22,648 nucleotides of DNA, from IMG/VR virus record IMGVR_UViG_3300049847_000065, positions 1-22,648 of that record. One strand, written 5' to 3'. This document shows, one piece after another, positions 1 through 6,839 of the stretch. The translations under genes and the position numbers were made by a program. Origin of the DNA: a virus. Below the pieces are notes generated by a model. That model saw only the letters and a program-made list of their open reading frames with translations. It searched no databases and had not been told where the DNA came from. The stretch's first letter is position 1; the number at the start of each line of letters is the position of its first letter.

Positions 1-472
1 GGAGATTATTCAGGCGTTCCAGAGTCAGGGAATTTACGACCCTTCTTCTCAGACGATTCGGTTTGACAAGTCTGCGATACAGGGTGATTTTGACGTTTCG
101 ATCAAAGCGGGTTCGACGTTGCCATTGAACAAAGAGGGTCGAGAACAGATTCTGAACAGCGTCTATCAGATGTCGATACCACTCGCGTCTGCTCCGTCGG
201 TGCCGCCGTTCATTGGCGAGATCGTGAAAGAGCTTCTGAAGGACTACGAAATCAAGGGTCTTGAGCAGGCCTTTGACCAACAGCAGGCGGCCGTAGCGCA
301 AAAAGAACAGATGGCGCAGGCTCAGGCTGATATTGAAGACCAGAAGACGCTATCTGAAACCGCCAAGCGCAACGCACAGGCTCAGAACGTGCAGATTGAC
401 ACGATCATAAAAGGTGTTCAGGCGCAAGGCAAAGCGACGGGTGTTTTAGGGCCGGAGGAATCGCTGACATGA
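1..472 (+). CDS. Portal protein, C-terminal part (5' end outside window)
   Basis: The reading frame is open from base 2, so the gene begins upstream; an internal TTG at 119 is not the start. The visible part is about 156 residues. It begins with a beta-rich stretch ending in GDFDVSIKAGSTLPLNKEGR, a pattern typical of the wing/stem end of portal proteins of short-tailed phages. Then comes a helical part and a Gln/Ala-rich coiled-coil-like tail (QQQAAVAQKEQ, AQAQADIEDQK). The portal is the dodecameric ring through which DNA enters and leaves the head and to which tail proteins attach. Position supports the call: small genes, scaffold and capsid protein follow directly. The stop overlaps the next start as ATGA. 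The call rests on motif resemblance and gene order; the N-terminal core is not visible. Confidence 0.75.
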   Translation, partial: EIIQAFQSQGIYDPSSQTIRFDKSAIQGDFDVSIKAGSTLPLNKEGREQILNSVYQMSIPLASAPSVPPFIGEIVKELLKDYEIKGLEQAFDQQQAAVAQKEQMAQAQADIEDQKTLSETAKRNAQAQNVQIDTIIKGVQAQGKATGVLGPEESLT

Positions 473-867
473 TTTGCCGGACGTGCAACAACAAACACGC
501 GTACCACGTTCGTACGGTGATTGAAGACGGTCAACCGATTGACCTTTGTGACAGCAAGGACTGCGGCGATTTGAGCATGTCTGACGTGTACAGCCCGGAC
601 GTGTACCTGGTGCGTGCGGGACAGACTTTTAAGAATTTGACGGACAAGAATGGTGTACCGATCCCGATTCAGAGCAAGCGGCACAAGAAGCAGGTGATGG
701 ATGAGTTGGGAGTGCAAGAGGCTGGGAATACGATCAATGGGGCGCGGTACGGATCGAAATCGTGGATTGAAGGATCTAGGGAATACCGCAAGAAACAATT
801 TGAGAATGACAGGCCTAAGATCCAGAAGATTTATCGAGAGTGGAGGGAACGCAATCATGGCAGATAA
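469..867 (+). CDS. Hypothetical protein with N-terminal CxxC zinc-ribbon-like motif
   Basis: A 132-residue protein whose ATG overlaps the portal stop (ATGA), which implies translational coupling. Residues 3-6 are CRTC, and a second cysteine pair (C27, C32) follows after a short beta-hairpin-like stretch, so a small zinc ribbon at the N-terminus is plausible. The second half is highly charged and probably helical (SREYRKKQFENDRPKIQKIY) and ends in Arg/Glu-rich residues. I do not recognise the family. Its place between portal and scaffold fits a small accessory head or packaging protein, but that is positional inference only. Its 3' end overlaps the next gene by 11 bases. Confidence 0.7.
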   Translation: MICRTCNNKHAYHVRTVIEDGQPIDLCDSKDCGDLSMSDVYSPDVYLVRAGQTFKNLTDKNGVPIPIQSKRHKKQVMDELGVQEAGNTINGARYGSKSWIEGSREYRKKQFENDRPKIQKIYREWRERNHGR

Positions 868-1039
868 CCCGTTGATTCAGGCGTTAAGAAGCAAGGTGCA
901 AGGCCAAGCGGCTGATCCGCAGGCGTTACTCGATTTCATTTTGTCTCATTACGATCTTACGCCGAAGGGCGAGGACGAAGGGGAAGAATCTGATGATAAG
1001 CCCGATATGGTGATGACGCAGGAATCACACGCGCCATGA
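857..1039 (+). CDS. Small acidic hypothetical protein (60 aa)
   Basis: The chosen start is the ATG at 857, because GGAGGG lies about 9 bases upstream (842-847) and the gene then overlaps the previous stop by 11 bases in the style of its neighbours. The frame is open further upstream, but that part only shadows the preceding gene. The product has a short helix (NPLIQALRSKVQG) and a very acidic middle (DEGEESDDKPD), then ends in TQESHAP. The next small gene ends in nearly the same residues (TQESHRP), which hints at a local duplication. Function is unknown; small acidic proteins near the scaffold can be head-assembly accessories, but nothing here proves it. Confidence 0.6.
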   Translation: MADNPLIQALRSKVQGQAADPQALLDFILSHYDLTPKGEDEGEESDDKPDMVMTQESHAP

Positions 1040-1170
1040 CAGCGGCAGATCAGACGATCATTAATATGTTGATGCAGATCAACAACAACCTCGTTCGGCT
1101 GACACTACTTTTGCAGAAGATGGACAGGCTGGGAATCAACGTCAGGACACAAGAGTCACACAGACCTTAA
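1036..1170 (+). CDS. Small helical hypothetical protein (44 aa)
   Basis: This short ORF starts with an ATG overlapping the previous stop (ATGA), has AGGAA about 11 bases upstream, and stops just before the ribosome binding site of the scaffold gene. It fills an otherwise empty gap, which favours a real gene. The product is a single predicted amphipathic helix (ADQTIINMLMQINNNLVRLT and onward to about residue 32), with a regular Leu/Ile/Met spacing compatible with a coiled coil. The C-terminus TQESHRP matches the end of the gene before it. Function unknown. Confidence 0.55.
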   Translation: MTAADQTIINMLMQINNNLVRLTLLLQKMDRLGINVRTQESHRP

Positions 1171-1183
1171 AGGAGAAACCAAT

Positions 1184-2095
1184 ATGGCAGAAGGGCAAGC
1201 AGTAGAGAACAATTCAGCGACCGCCGTAGCAGAACCCGCCGCAAGCGGACAATCTGCCGCGCCGTCTGTTGGAACTCTCGAAGGCCAGAGCGGACAAGCG
1301 AGTAATCAGGGACAGAGCGCACCCGCCGAGGAAAGTTTTAGTTCTATCGACCCCAAAACTCTACCTCCTGAACTGCAGGCGTTGCATAAACAACTGCAAG
1401 CGGACTACACGAAGAAATCGCAGTCTATCGCGGAAGTACGGAAAAAAGCTGAGGCGTTCGATCGGGTATCCAAGGATCAAAGGTTCACAGATTACTGGAA
1501 CGGCCTGAATCGGACGCAGAAGGCTGATTTCAAGGAACAGAAGGCTGAAGCGGAGAAAACGCTGGGGCAAAAGATCTCGGATGATCGGTTCAAGCAGGCG
1601 TTTGAATCGAAGGACGGGTTTCTGGAGCTTCTGGCTGAGGTGACGAAGGAAGTCAGTGCCAAAGATCGAAAAGAGATCGAAGAACTCAAGCAATATAAAA
1701 CGGTGAATGAGGCCACGAATATTATTGAGAAATTCGCTACGGAAATGGGGAAAGACGGGAAACCCGTTCGGCCTGATTTCTATTCTCTCGAAGAGGACAA
1801 GTTGATTACGGGGTATTTACAGCTTTCGGTTGACCCTTCCAAGGGTGTCTCGCCGGAAGAATATTCCTCGAAGCTCAATGAAGCCTATGGATGGGCGAAA
1901 AGTCTCTCTCAGAAGTATTACGAGAAGGGCCGTCAGGAAGCTCTGGCGCGTATCCAGCAGAAGGCGGCGACTTCCTCTGAACCTCCGACGCAGGCCGCAA
2001 AAGGCGCATATACGGGCCCTGATCCTAAGAAAATCACTCCTTCTGAGGCGTTTCAGCTTGCCAAGAAGGGCATCCGCGTACCGCGTGACGACTAA
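1184..2095 (+). CDS. Probable capsid assembly scaffolding protein
   Basis: A 303-residue protein with AAAGGAGA 7-12 bases before the ATG. Its make-up is that of a scaffold: a disordered Ala/Gln/Ser-rich N-terminus (residues 1-55), a long charged helical middle (about 65-190, rich in Lys, Glu and Gln, with few hydrophobic residues), and a flexible linker before a short basic C-terminal helix (SEAFQLAKKGIRVPRDD). In known phage scaffolds such a basic C-terminal helix binds the coat protein. The gene lies immediately before the capsid gene, with 14 bases between them, the normal place for a scaffold. Scaffolds diverge fast, so the call rests on composition and order rather than on a motif. Confidence 0.8.
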   Translation: MAEGQAVENNSATAVAEPAASGQSAAPSVGTLEGQSGQASNQGQSAPAEESFSSIDPKTLPPELQALHKQLQADYTKKSQSIAEVRKKAEAFDRVSKDQRFTDYWNGLNRTQKADFKEQKAEAEKTLGQKISDDRFKQAFESKDGFLELLAEVTKEVSAKDRKEIEELKQYKTVNEATNIIEKFATEMGKDGKPVRPDFYSLEEDKLITGYLQLSVDPSKGVSPEEYSSKLNEAYGWAKSLSQKYYEKGRQEALARIQQKAATSSEPPTQAAKGAYTGPDPKKITPSEAFQLAKKGIRVPRDD

Positions 2096-2109
2096 CAAGG
2101 AGAATTAAC

Positions 2110-3084
2110 ATGGCGGCACCATCTACACAAAATTACGGCCCCGGAAATGTTGACGAGCTACTGACTACGTCATTGGTCAACATGATTCCTGGTATTAGAG
2201 ACAACATCTTTAAGTCCAACCCTGTCTTCAAGTGGCTTTACGAAGGCAAGGGCGGCGGAAAGATGCGCAAAAAAGGCGGCGTGGCTCTTTCTCATGCGGA
2301 AATGTATGCGAAGAACACGACTGCTCTGGCGTATCAGCGTTACGATCAACTCGACGTTACTCCGCAGGATGGACTTACAAGAGATCAATGGTTATGGGCG
2401 CAGTATGCGGCTACAGTCACGATTGACGGATTCTCGGAACGCGTGGCGAATGCTGGCGATTCGAAACTGGAGGATCTGATGGAAGCCAAAAAGATGCAGG
2501 CCGAAGAAAGCCTGTCTCTCTTGCTCGAACAGGATATGTTCGCGGCTTCTGCGGTTTCCAAGCACATCGAACCCTTGACGACCATTGTGGCCACTTCCGG
2601 CACCGTGGGCGGCATTAATGGCACCACAAACAGCTGGTGGCAGGCTTGCGCGGCGACCGCTTCTGGCTCGTTCGCGGCTCAGGGACGTTCGGACATGACA
2701 AATGCGTGGAATCTGATCTCTGTTCAGAACCCCATCGGTGGTCCGGAGATGATCGTCTCGGATCAGACTTCGTTCCAAGCGTATGAATCGTCCTTGGTTG
2801 CTCAGGAACGTTTCACCGACAACAAAATGGTCGATATCGGAATTGAGAATCTGAAGTTTAAATCCACTCCTTGGACGTGGAGCCCTCAAGCCACCTCCGG
2901 CGTGATTTATCTTCTGCATTCAAAGGGTATTGAATTCATTGTCAACTCTGACACTGACTTCCTCACCACTCCATTCGTGACTCCGACGAACCAGGACGCG
3001 CGGACTGCCAAGATTCTGTTGGCTTGCTCGCTCACTACTGGAAATCGGCGCAAGAATGCGAAACTGACTGGCGTTACCGCCTAA
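2110..3084 (+). CDS. Major capsid protein (probable HK97 fold)
   Basis: A 324-residue protein behind a strong AAGGAG site. The N-terminal region (about residues 10-50) runs DELLTTSLVNMIPGIRDNIF and then a Gly/Lys-rich loop (GKGGGKMRKKGG) like the flexible E-loop of HK97-type coats. A long helix around residues 115-145 (SKLEDLMEAKKMQAEESLSL) matches the spine helix, and the C-terminal half has the mixed alpha/beta pattern of the P- and A-domains (GPEMIVSDQTSFQAYESSL, KFKSTPWTW). Length is in the usual 300-350 range. The scaffold just upstream and small decoration-type genes just downstream support the call. It forms the icosahedral shell. The exact coat family cannot be fixed without a search. 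Confidence 0.85.
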   Translation: MAAPSTQNYGPGNVDELLTTSLVNMIPGIRDNIFKSNPVFKWLYEGKGGGKMRKKGGVALSHAEMYAKNTTALAYQRYDQLDVTPQDGLTRDQWLWAQYAATVTIDGFSERVANAGDSKLEDLMEAKKMQAEESLSLLLEQDMFAASAVSKHIEPLTTIVATSGTVGGINGTTNSWWQACAATASGSFAAQGRSDMTNAWNLISVQNPIGGPEMIVSDQTSFQAYESSLVAQERFTDNKMVDIGIENLKFKSTPWTWSPQATSGVIYLLHSKGIEFIVNSDTDFLTTPFVTPTNQDARTAKILLACSLTTGNRRKNAKLTGVTA

Positions 3085-3096
3085 AGGAGGTCGTTT

Positions 3097-3333
3097 ATGG
3101 CATCACTAAGAACTCCAACACCTAGAGACGGGGGACAGGGAATCGCTACGATTCTCAAGATTCCGGCTTGTGTGACAGGGGATACGGTTACTTATAAAAA
3201 CGCGGTCAAGGGATGGCAGGTGGTCAATCGAACAACGGCAGATGCGGCTACGGCAACGTACAGCCCTACTACTAGTTTGTTCACGATCACTGTGGCAAAT
3301 ACGCCAGATGTTGACCTCTACGTTTGGGGATAA
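3097..3333 (+). CDS. Small probable virion protein (78 aa)
   Basis: This gene follows the capsid gene by 12 bases and has an AAAGGAGGT site ideally placed before the ATG. The product is Thr/Ala/Val-rich with an alternating pattern predicted as beta strands (TGDTVTYKNAV, GWQVVNRTTA, LFTITVANT), so it is probably a small all-beta domain. Small beta proteins encoded right after the coat are often capsid decoration or stabilising proteins. I see no family motif; the role is inferred from position and composition. Confidence 0.65.
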   Translation: MASLRTPTPRDGGQGIATILKIPACVTGDTVTYKNAVKGWQVVNRTTADAATATYSPTTSLFTITVANTPDVDLYVWG

Positions 3334-3334
3334 A

Positions 3335-3396
3335 TGCCTGACCGCCGCGAAGGACTGGTGGAGGTTAATAGCCTTCCAAGTTACAGCGGGTCAGCA
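3335..3396 (+). other. Possible two-stem RNA hairpin just before the next ribosome binding site
   Basis: The 77-base gap between two coding genes can fold as a nested hairpin. The outer stem pairs TGC (3335-3337), TGACC (3339-3343) and GC (3344-3345) with GC (3386-3387), GGTCA (3389-3393) and GCA (3394-3396), with one bulged base on each side. An inner stem pairs GAAGG (3349-3353) with CCTTC (3372-3376). The next gene's AGGAGA site begins at 3400, so the fold could affect translation of that gene. It has no U-run, so it is not a typical terminator. Pairing was found by eye; chance is not excluded. The same stretch also reads as a 24-codon ORF (3334-3408), which I consider less likely. Confidence 0.3.
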
Positions 3397-3410
3397 TTAA
3401 GGAGATAAAA

Positions 3411-3866
3411 ATGTTAATTCAGCAACTCAATAGAACAGACGCGGAAAAGATTCAGATCGTAGTGAAGAACGTCGACGGTGGCGGTTCCATCACGACTGGC
3501 TTGGGCGCGGCCCTTGTCCAGACGGGTGCTTCCATTGACGGCATCAGCGCTGTCCGATCCACGGCGGCCCTTTGGAAGGGGTTTGTCGGAGTGTCTCAGC
3601 AGGACATTGCGATCAACGGGTTCGGCCTCGTGACGGCATGGGGATTTGCCAACTCAGTGGCGATCTCTAACGTGGGAACTTCCATCACTGTGACGGCTGG
3701 CGATTACCTTCGCCCCGGCGCGGCGGCTGGTACGTTCTTCAGCGGTCAAGCGGCGGCTGAAACCCTGTCGACTCTTCTCTATCGTTACGTTGTGGGAGCT
3801 ACGACGGCTGTAGCGATCTCAGCGGTGACTGATGGTGGAGTGTCTGGGTTTGTCCGAGGTCTGTAA
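3411..3866 (+). CDS. Probable capsid decoration or other small virion protein (151 aa)
   Basis: The ATG is preceded by AAGGAGAT at the right distance. The product is rich in Ala, Gly, Val, Thr and Ser, almost free of charged clusters, and shows repeated short beta strands (EKIQIVVKNVDGG, AISNVGTSITVTAGDYL, LSTLLYRYVVG). The phrase around GDYLRPGAAAGTFF resembles the kind of surface-exposed beta-barrel seen in head decoration proteins. It lies within the head gene block and is followed directly by the next start codon. The specific role is inferred; I do not recognise a named family. Confidence 0.65.
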   Translation: MLIQQLNRTDAEKIQIVVKNVDGGGSITTGLGAALVQTGASIDGISAVRSTAALWKGFVGVSQQDIAINGFGLVTAWGFANSVAISNVGTSITVTAGDYLRPGAAAGTFFSGQAAAETLSTLLYRYVVGATTAVAISAVTDGGVSGFVRGL

Positions 3867-4130
3867 ATGACAAAGGCCGAAATCGTGAACGCGGTGATGA
3901 AGGGTCTGGGGATGCGACCGACAAGGTACCTCTTGCGGTGGTCTCCCACGCTTCGGAACCCGTTCCATTTCGACCTTCTGGAAGTTATGCGGTGTGATTC
4001 CGACGGGGAGCTGATGACCTATAAAAAGGCTCAGTCTCCCCTCGGAAATCACGCCTCACATCGAATCAAAAGCCCCGGACGTTACAGTCTCTTGGAATTG
4101 CTGATGGTGCAGTTAAGAGTTATTCAATGA
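3867..4130 (+). CDS. Hypothetical protein (87 aa)
   Basis: The ATG abuts the preceding stop (TAAATG), has GAGGT about 6 bases upstream, and the stop overlaps the next start (ATGA). These junctions argue for a translated gene. The product begins with a short helix (MTKAEIVNAVMKGLGM) and is then Arg/Leu-rich and basic, with no clear domain. It differs in composition from the beta-rich virion proteins before it and from the enzymes after it. No function can be given. It marks the border between the head genes and the first sugar cassette. Confidence 0.6.
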   Translation: MTKAEIVNAVMKGLGMRPTRYLLRWSPTLRNPFHFDLLEVMRCDSDGELMTYKKAQSPLGNHASHRIKSPGRYSLLELLMVQLRVIQ

Positions 4131-4912
4131 ATCCAAAAGTAAACGCAGAGCAGTTAGAGCCAAAAGAAGAAGGCGTGATCCGCGTTCTGATTGGATTGCC
4201 TCATGAGGGCATGACGGGATCGGAAGCATACACGAACCGTTTGCACAACTTCATGCACTTGGGGAAATTGGAAGAGCGTGGCAGGATCAACAAGGAAACA
4301 CCCCGATTTGAGTTTATTCAGTACACCTGCGGACGGATGCACGTTTTCTTCGCGCGGGAAGAGATGGCGAAACAGGCGATTGCGGCTGATTGTGATTATC
4401 TCTACATGATTGACGACGACATGATTTGCCCGGATGATATGTTCGAGAAGCTTTACGCTGACGACAAGCCGATTGTCGCTCCGCTCGCTTTTACACGCAA
4501 CTTTCCACACAAGCCTGTCGTTTACGCCTGCATCGAGGGATGGGACGCGGTATCGAAGAAGGACTACTTCTCGAACTATGCGGTGATGAACTACCCCAAG
4601 AACAAGCTTCAGGAAGTGGACGCTGTGGGGTTTGGAGCGGTTTTGATTAAGACGGAAGTTTTGAAGGCTGTTGCGACTCCTCGGTTTATGTCGACGTGCG
4701 GGACGGGCGAGGATATTCTGTTTTGCTATAAGGCAAAAAAAGCAGGGTTTTCGACGTGGGTAGACACGCGCGTGAAGCTGGGCCATATCAGCCATCCGCT
4801 GATTGTGACGGAAGATTACGTAAACGCGCAGTGGAAAGCGTATGGAATGGAAGTTGAGAAGAATTACGGCGAACTCAAATCTAAAGAGCCTGTTTTGGTT
4901 CTAGGGGACTAG
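4127..4912 (+). CDS. Glycosyltransferase, GT-A type (261 aa)
   Basis: Probably transfers a sugar from a nucleotide-sugar donor. Residues 18-24 (IRVLIGL) form the first strand of the GT-A fold. DYLYMIDDDM contains a DDD (96-98) in the place of the metal- and nucleotide-binding DxD. VDAVGFGAVLIKTEVL (about 164-179) is the usual acceptor-side strand and helix, followed by GTGEDILFC with the catalytic-type ED at 195-196. The domain ends in WVDTRVKLGH (211-220), whose His is a common metal ligand. Length fits a single domain without membrane segments, so a cytoplasmic enzyme. It overlaps the previous gene by 4 bases and directly abuts the next. A glycosyltransferase at 20626 has the same order of motifs. 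Donor and acceptor are unknown. Confidence 0.85.
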   Translation: MNPKVNAEQLEPKEEGVIRVLIGLPHEGMTGSEAYTNRLHNFMHLGKLEERGRINKETPRFEFIQYTCGRMHVFFAREEMAKQAIAADCDYLYMIDDDMICPDDMFEKLYADDKPIVAPLAFTRNFPHKPVVYACIEGWDAVSKKDYFSNYAVMNYPKNKLQEVDAVGFGAVLIKTEVLKAVATPRFMSTCGTGEDILFCYKAKKAGFSTWVDTRVKLGHISHPLIVTEDYVNAQWKAYGMEVEKNYGELKSKEPVLVLGD

Positions 4913-6202
4913 ATGAATCCAATTGTCAGCGTCATCATACCGACATGGAACAATCCGCAGTTTCTCACTCCTTGCGTGAATTCCATCATAGCGACGGGAT
5001 TTCTGGATGGCCTTGGCGAGATCATCATCGTCAACAACGGCAAACAGCCAATCAAAGAAGAATTTGGACACATCGAAGGAATCACTGTTCTTGATCCCGG
5101 CGAGAACTTGGGATGGGAAGGTGGCCTTGCGCTTGGAGTAAAACACGCAAAAGCACCGTTTCTTTGTTTCCAGAACGACGACACGCACATCCCTGCGGCA
5201 AATGCCAACTTCTACAAAGAGCTTTTATATCCATTCCAAAATGCAAACGTAGCGGCGGTCGGGCCGACAACGACGGTCGCGGCGGGATGGCACAGCATCT
5301 ATCAGCGGTATCCCATACGGGAGCGGATCGAAGTGTCTTACCTCATTTTCTTCACGGTGATGGTGAGACGATCTGATTACGAGGCGTTGGGTGGAATTGA
5401 CACGTCCTGTCCAGGCGGAGACGACATCGATATGTCGATGCGGTTCAGGAAGGCCGGGAAGCATCTTGTGATTACTCCCCGCGCGTTCCTGATTCATCAT
5501 GGGTTTAAGACAGGCGAGCGCATGAACGGCGGGGCGCAAGTCGACGGCGGCTGGAACTCTTTGCAGATGCGCGACCGCACGAACCAGTATTTGATCCAGA
5601 AGCATGGATTCAAGTTCTACTGGGAAACGATTCGAGGCCTGAGCTACGGAACGCCTGAACCTTTAAAGGATTTAGAGGGCGACGTTGTGGCTTCGATGGT
5701 CAAAGGCGACGCTGTGCTTGAGTTGGGGTGCGGATACCGAAAGACGGTTCCGCAGTCGGTAGGCATGGACATCACGCCGAAAGGCGAACCCATCCCACAC
5801 GTTCCGGGCGGTGTTTCTGTCGCTGACGTGGTGGGTGACGTGTCTAAACCTCTTCCGTTCGACGAGATGTCGCAGGACACGATCATTTCACGGCACATTT
5901 TGGAGCATTGCGTAGATTCCGCTGAGACTTTGAAGAACTGGAACCGAGTCTTGAAAATCGGCGGTCGCATGATTATTGCGGTTCCGAATCAGGACATCGG
6001 GAACATGATCCCGCTAAATCCTGAACATGTACACGCTTTCACGCCGGCATCTCTTAAGAGCCTGATGGATCTGTGCGGGTTCAAGCAGATTGATTGCGTT
6101 GATCCGAAGAACGGCGTGTCGTTTGTCGGGTGTTACGAGAAGGTTCTGCACATGGATAGCGAATTAAACTGGAATGGCGTAGAGGTATCCGTTGGACATT
6201 GA
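4913..6202 (+). CDS. Fusion of GT2 glycosyltransferase and SAM methyltransferase
   Basis: A 429-residue two-domain enzyme. The N-terminal GT2 domain (about 1-220) has VSVIIPTWNN (5-14), GENLGWEGG (63-71), the DxD-like QNDD (87-90), a GIDTSCPGGDDIDMSMRFRK segment (161-180) in the place of the catalytic ED, and IHHGFKTG (194-201). The C-terminal class I methyltransferase domain (about 262-415) has the SAM motif VLELGCG (268-274), a GDVSKPLPF acidic-loop region (308-316), RHILEHC (327-333) and VLKIGGRMIIAVPN (346-359), which is Methyltransf_11-like. Such an enzyme could both add and methylate a sugar in a growing chain. The start abuts the previous stop, with AGGGGA upstream. No membrane segments. 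The frame is continuous, so the fusion is genuine in this sequence. Confidence 0.85.
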   Translation: MNPIVSVIIPTWNNPQFLTPCVNSIIATGFLDGLGEIIIVNNGKQPIKEEFGHIEGITVLDPGENLGWEGGLALGVKHAKAPFLCFQNDDTHIPAANANFYKELLYPFQNANVAAVGPTTTVAAGWHSIYQRYPIRERIEVSYLIFFTVMVRRSDYEALGGIDTSCPGGDDIDMSMRFRKAGKHLVITPRAFLIHHGFKTGERMNGGAQVDGGWNSLQMRDRTNQYLIQKHGFKFYWETIRGLSYGTPEPLKDLEGDVVASMVKGDAVLELGCGYRKTVPQSVGMDITPKGEPIPHVPGGVSVADVVGDVSKPLPFDEMSQDTIISRHILEHCVDSAETLKNWNRVLKIGGRMIIAVPNQDIGNMIPLNPEHVHAFTPASLKSLMDLCGFKQIDCVDPKNGVSFVGCYEKVLHMDSELNWNGVEVSVGH

Positions 6203-6839
6203 CAGATTTCTAAAAGGGTATCTAAACGTCCTGCTAGAGGATAAGAAGGACTCTAAATTTGAGACTTTGCGTGTACTTTTTAACGGTCTTTCTGGAATAC
6301 GAACAGCGAAGCTCATCAATTTTGCTTCTTTGTGCATGGACGGCAATAACGAATTTTATTGTGAGATCGGGACATATAGGGGATACACGTTGCTGAGCGC
6401 GGGGTACGAGAACAGGTCTACGGTAGTAGGAATCGATAACGAGAAGCCTGAGTGGTGTTCGCCTGAACTCATGGATGTCAATGGATTACCAGACAGAATG
6501 AATAAGTATGAGCGCGTCAATTACAGATTTTTCAAGGAAGATTTCAGGAATGTAAAACTATCTCCCAATGTTGGAGTCCTATTTATTGACGGAGATCACA
6601 ACGCCAAAGAAGTCAAAGATGCGTTGGAATGGGCCAAGCCTTGTTTAGTGAAAGATGCTGTCGTGATTTTTGATGATGTGAATGTCCGTGATGTTGGGGA
6701 CGCGATTTTGGACTGGGCGAAGAACAATCCTAATGACGAGCTTATTTTTTACTCTAAGGCTTTTGAGTCGGAACGTGAAGGAACCATTACAAATCACTAT
6801 CTAGCGAACGGAATCGCAATTATGAGGCATCATGCTTAG
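6192..6839 (+). CDS. SAM-dependent methyltransferase (Methyltransf_24-like), TTG start
   Basis: A 215-residue class I methyltransferase. The SAM-binding motif is EFYCEIGTYRGYT (54-66), then VVGIDNEK (78-85), LFIDGDHNAKEV (130-141) with the DGDH typical of this family, and VVIFDDVN (157-164). It is related to enzymes that methylate sugars in glycans and antibiotics. The start is TTG at 6192: a stop in this frame at 6180-6182 leaves no room for an earlier start, and the first in-frame ATG would fall after the N-terminal helices. AGAGGT lies about 6 bases before the TTG, and the gene overlaps the fusion gene by 11 bases, so it is translationally coupled. Target unknown, presumably the same glycan as its neighbours. 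Confidence 0.8.
   Translation: MDIDRFLKGYLNVLLEDKKDSKFETLRVLFNGLSGIRTAKLINFASLCMDGNNEFYCEIGTYRGYTLLSAGYENRSTVVGIDNEKPEWCSPELMDVNGLPDRMNKYERVNYRFFKEDFRNVKLSPNVGVLFIDGDHNAKEVKDALEWAKPCLVKDAVVIFDDVNVRDVGDAILDWAKNNPNDELIFYSKAFESEREGTITNHYLANGIAIMRHHA

Noticed and set aside
119-472. A complete 117-residue ORF starting at TTG
   Set aside because: The frame is open upstream to the window edge with portal-like sequence, so TTG 119 is an internal codon of a cut gene.
3334-3408. A 24-residue ORF between the two small virion genes
   Set aside because: Very short with no strong binding site, and its span is better explained by the hairpin and by the next gene's binding site. It is not listed as a gene.
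4154-4795. Long minus-strand ORF (213 codons) opposite the glycosyltransferase
   Set aside because: It shadows a gene with clear motifs, lacks a good start site and has no domain-like pattern. Other long minus-strand frames were discarded for the same reason.
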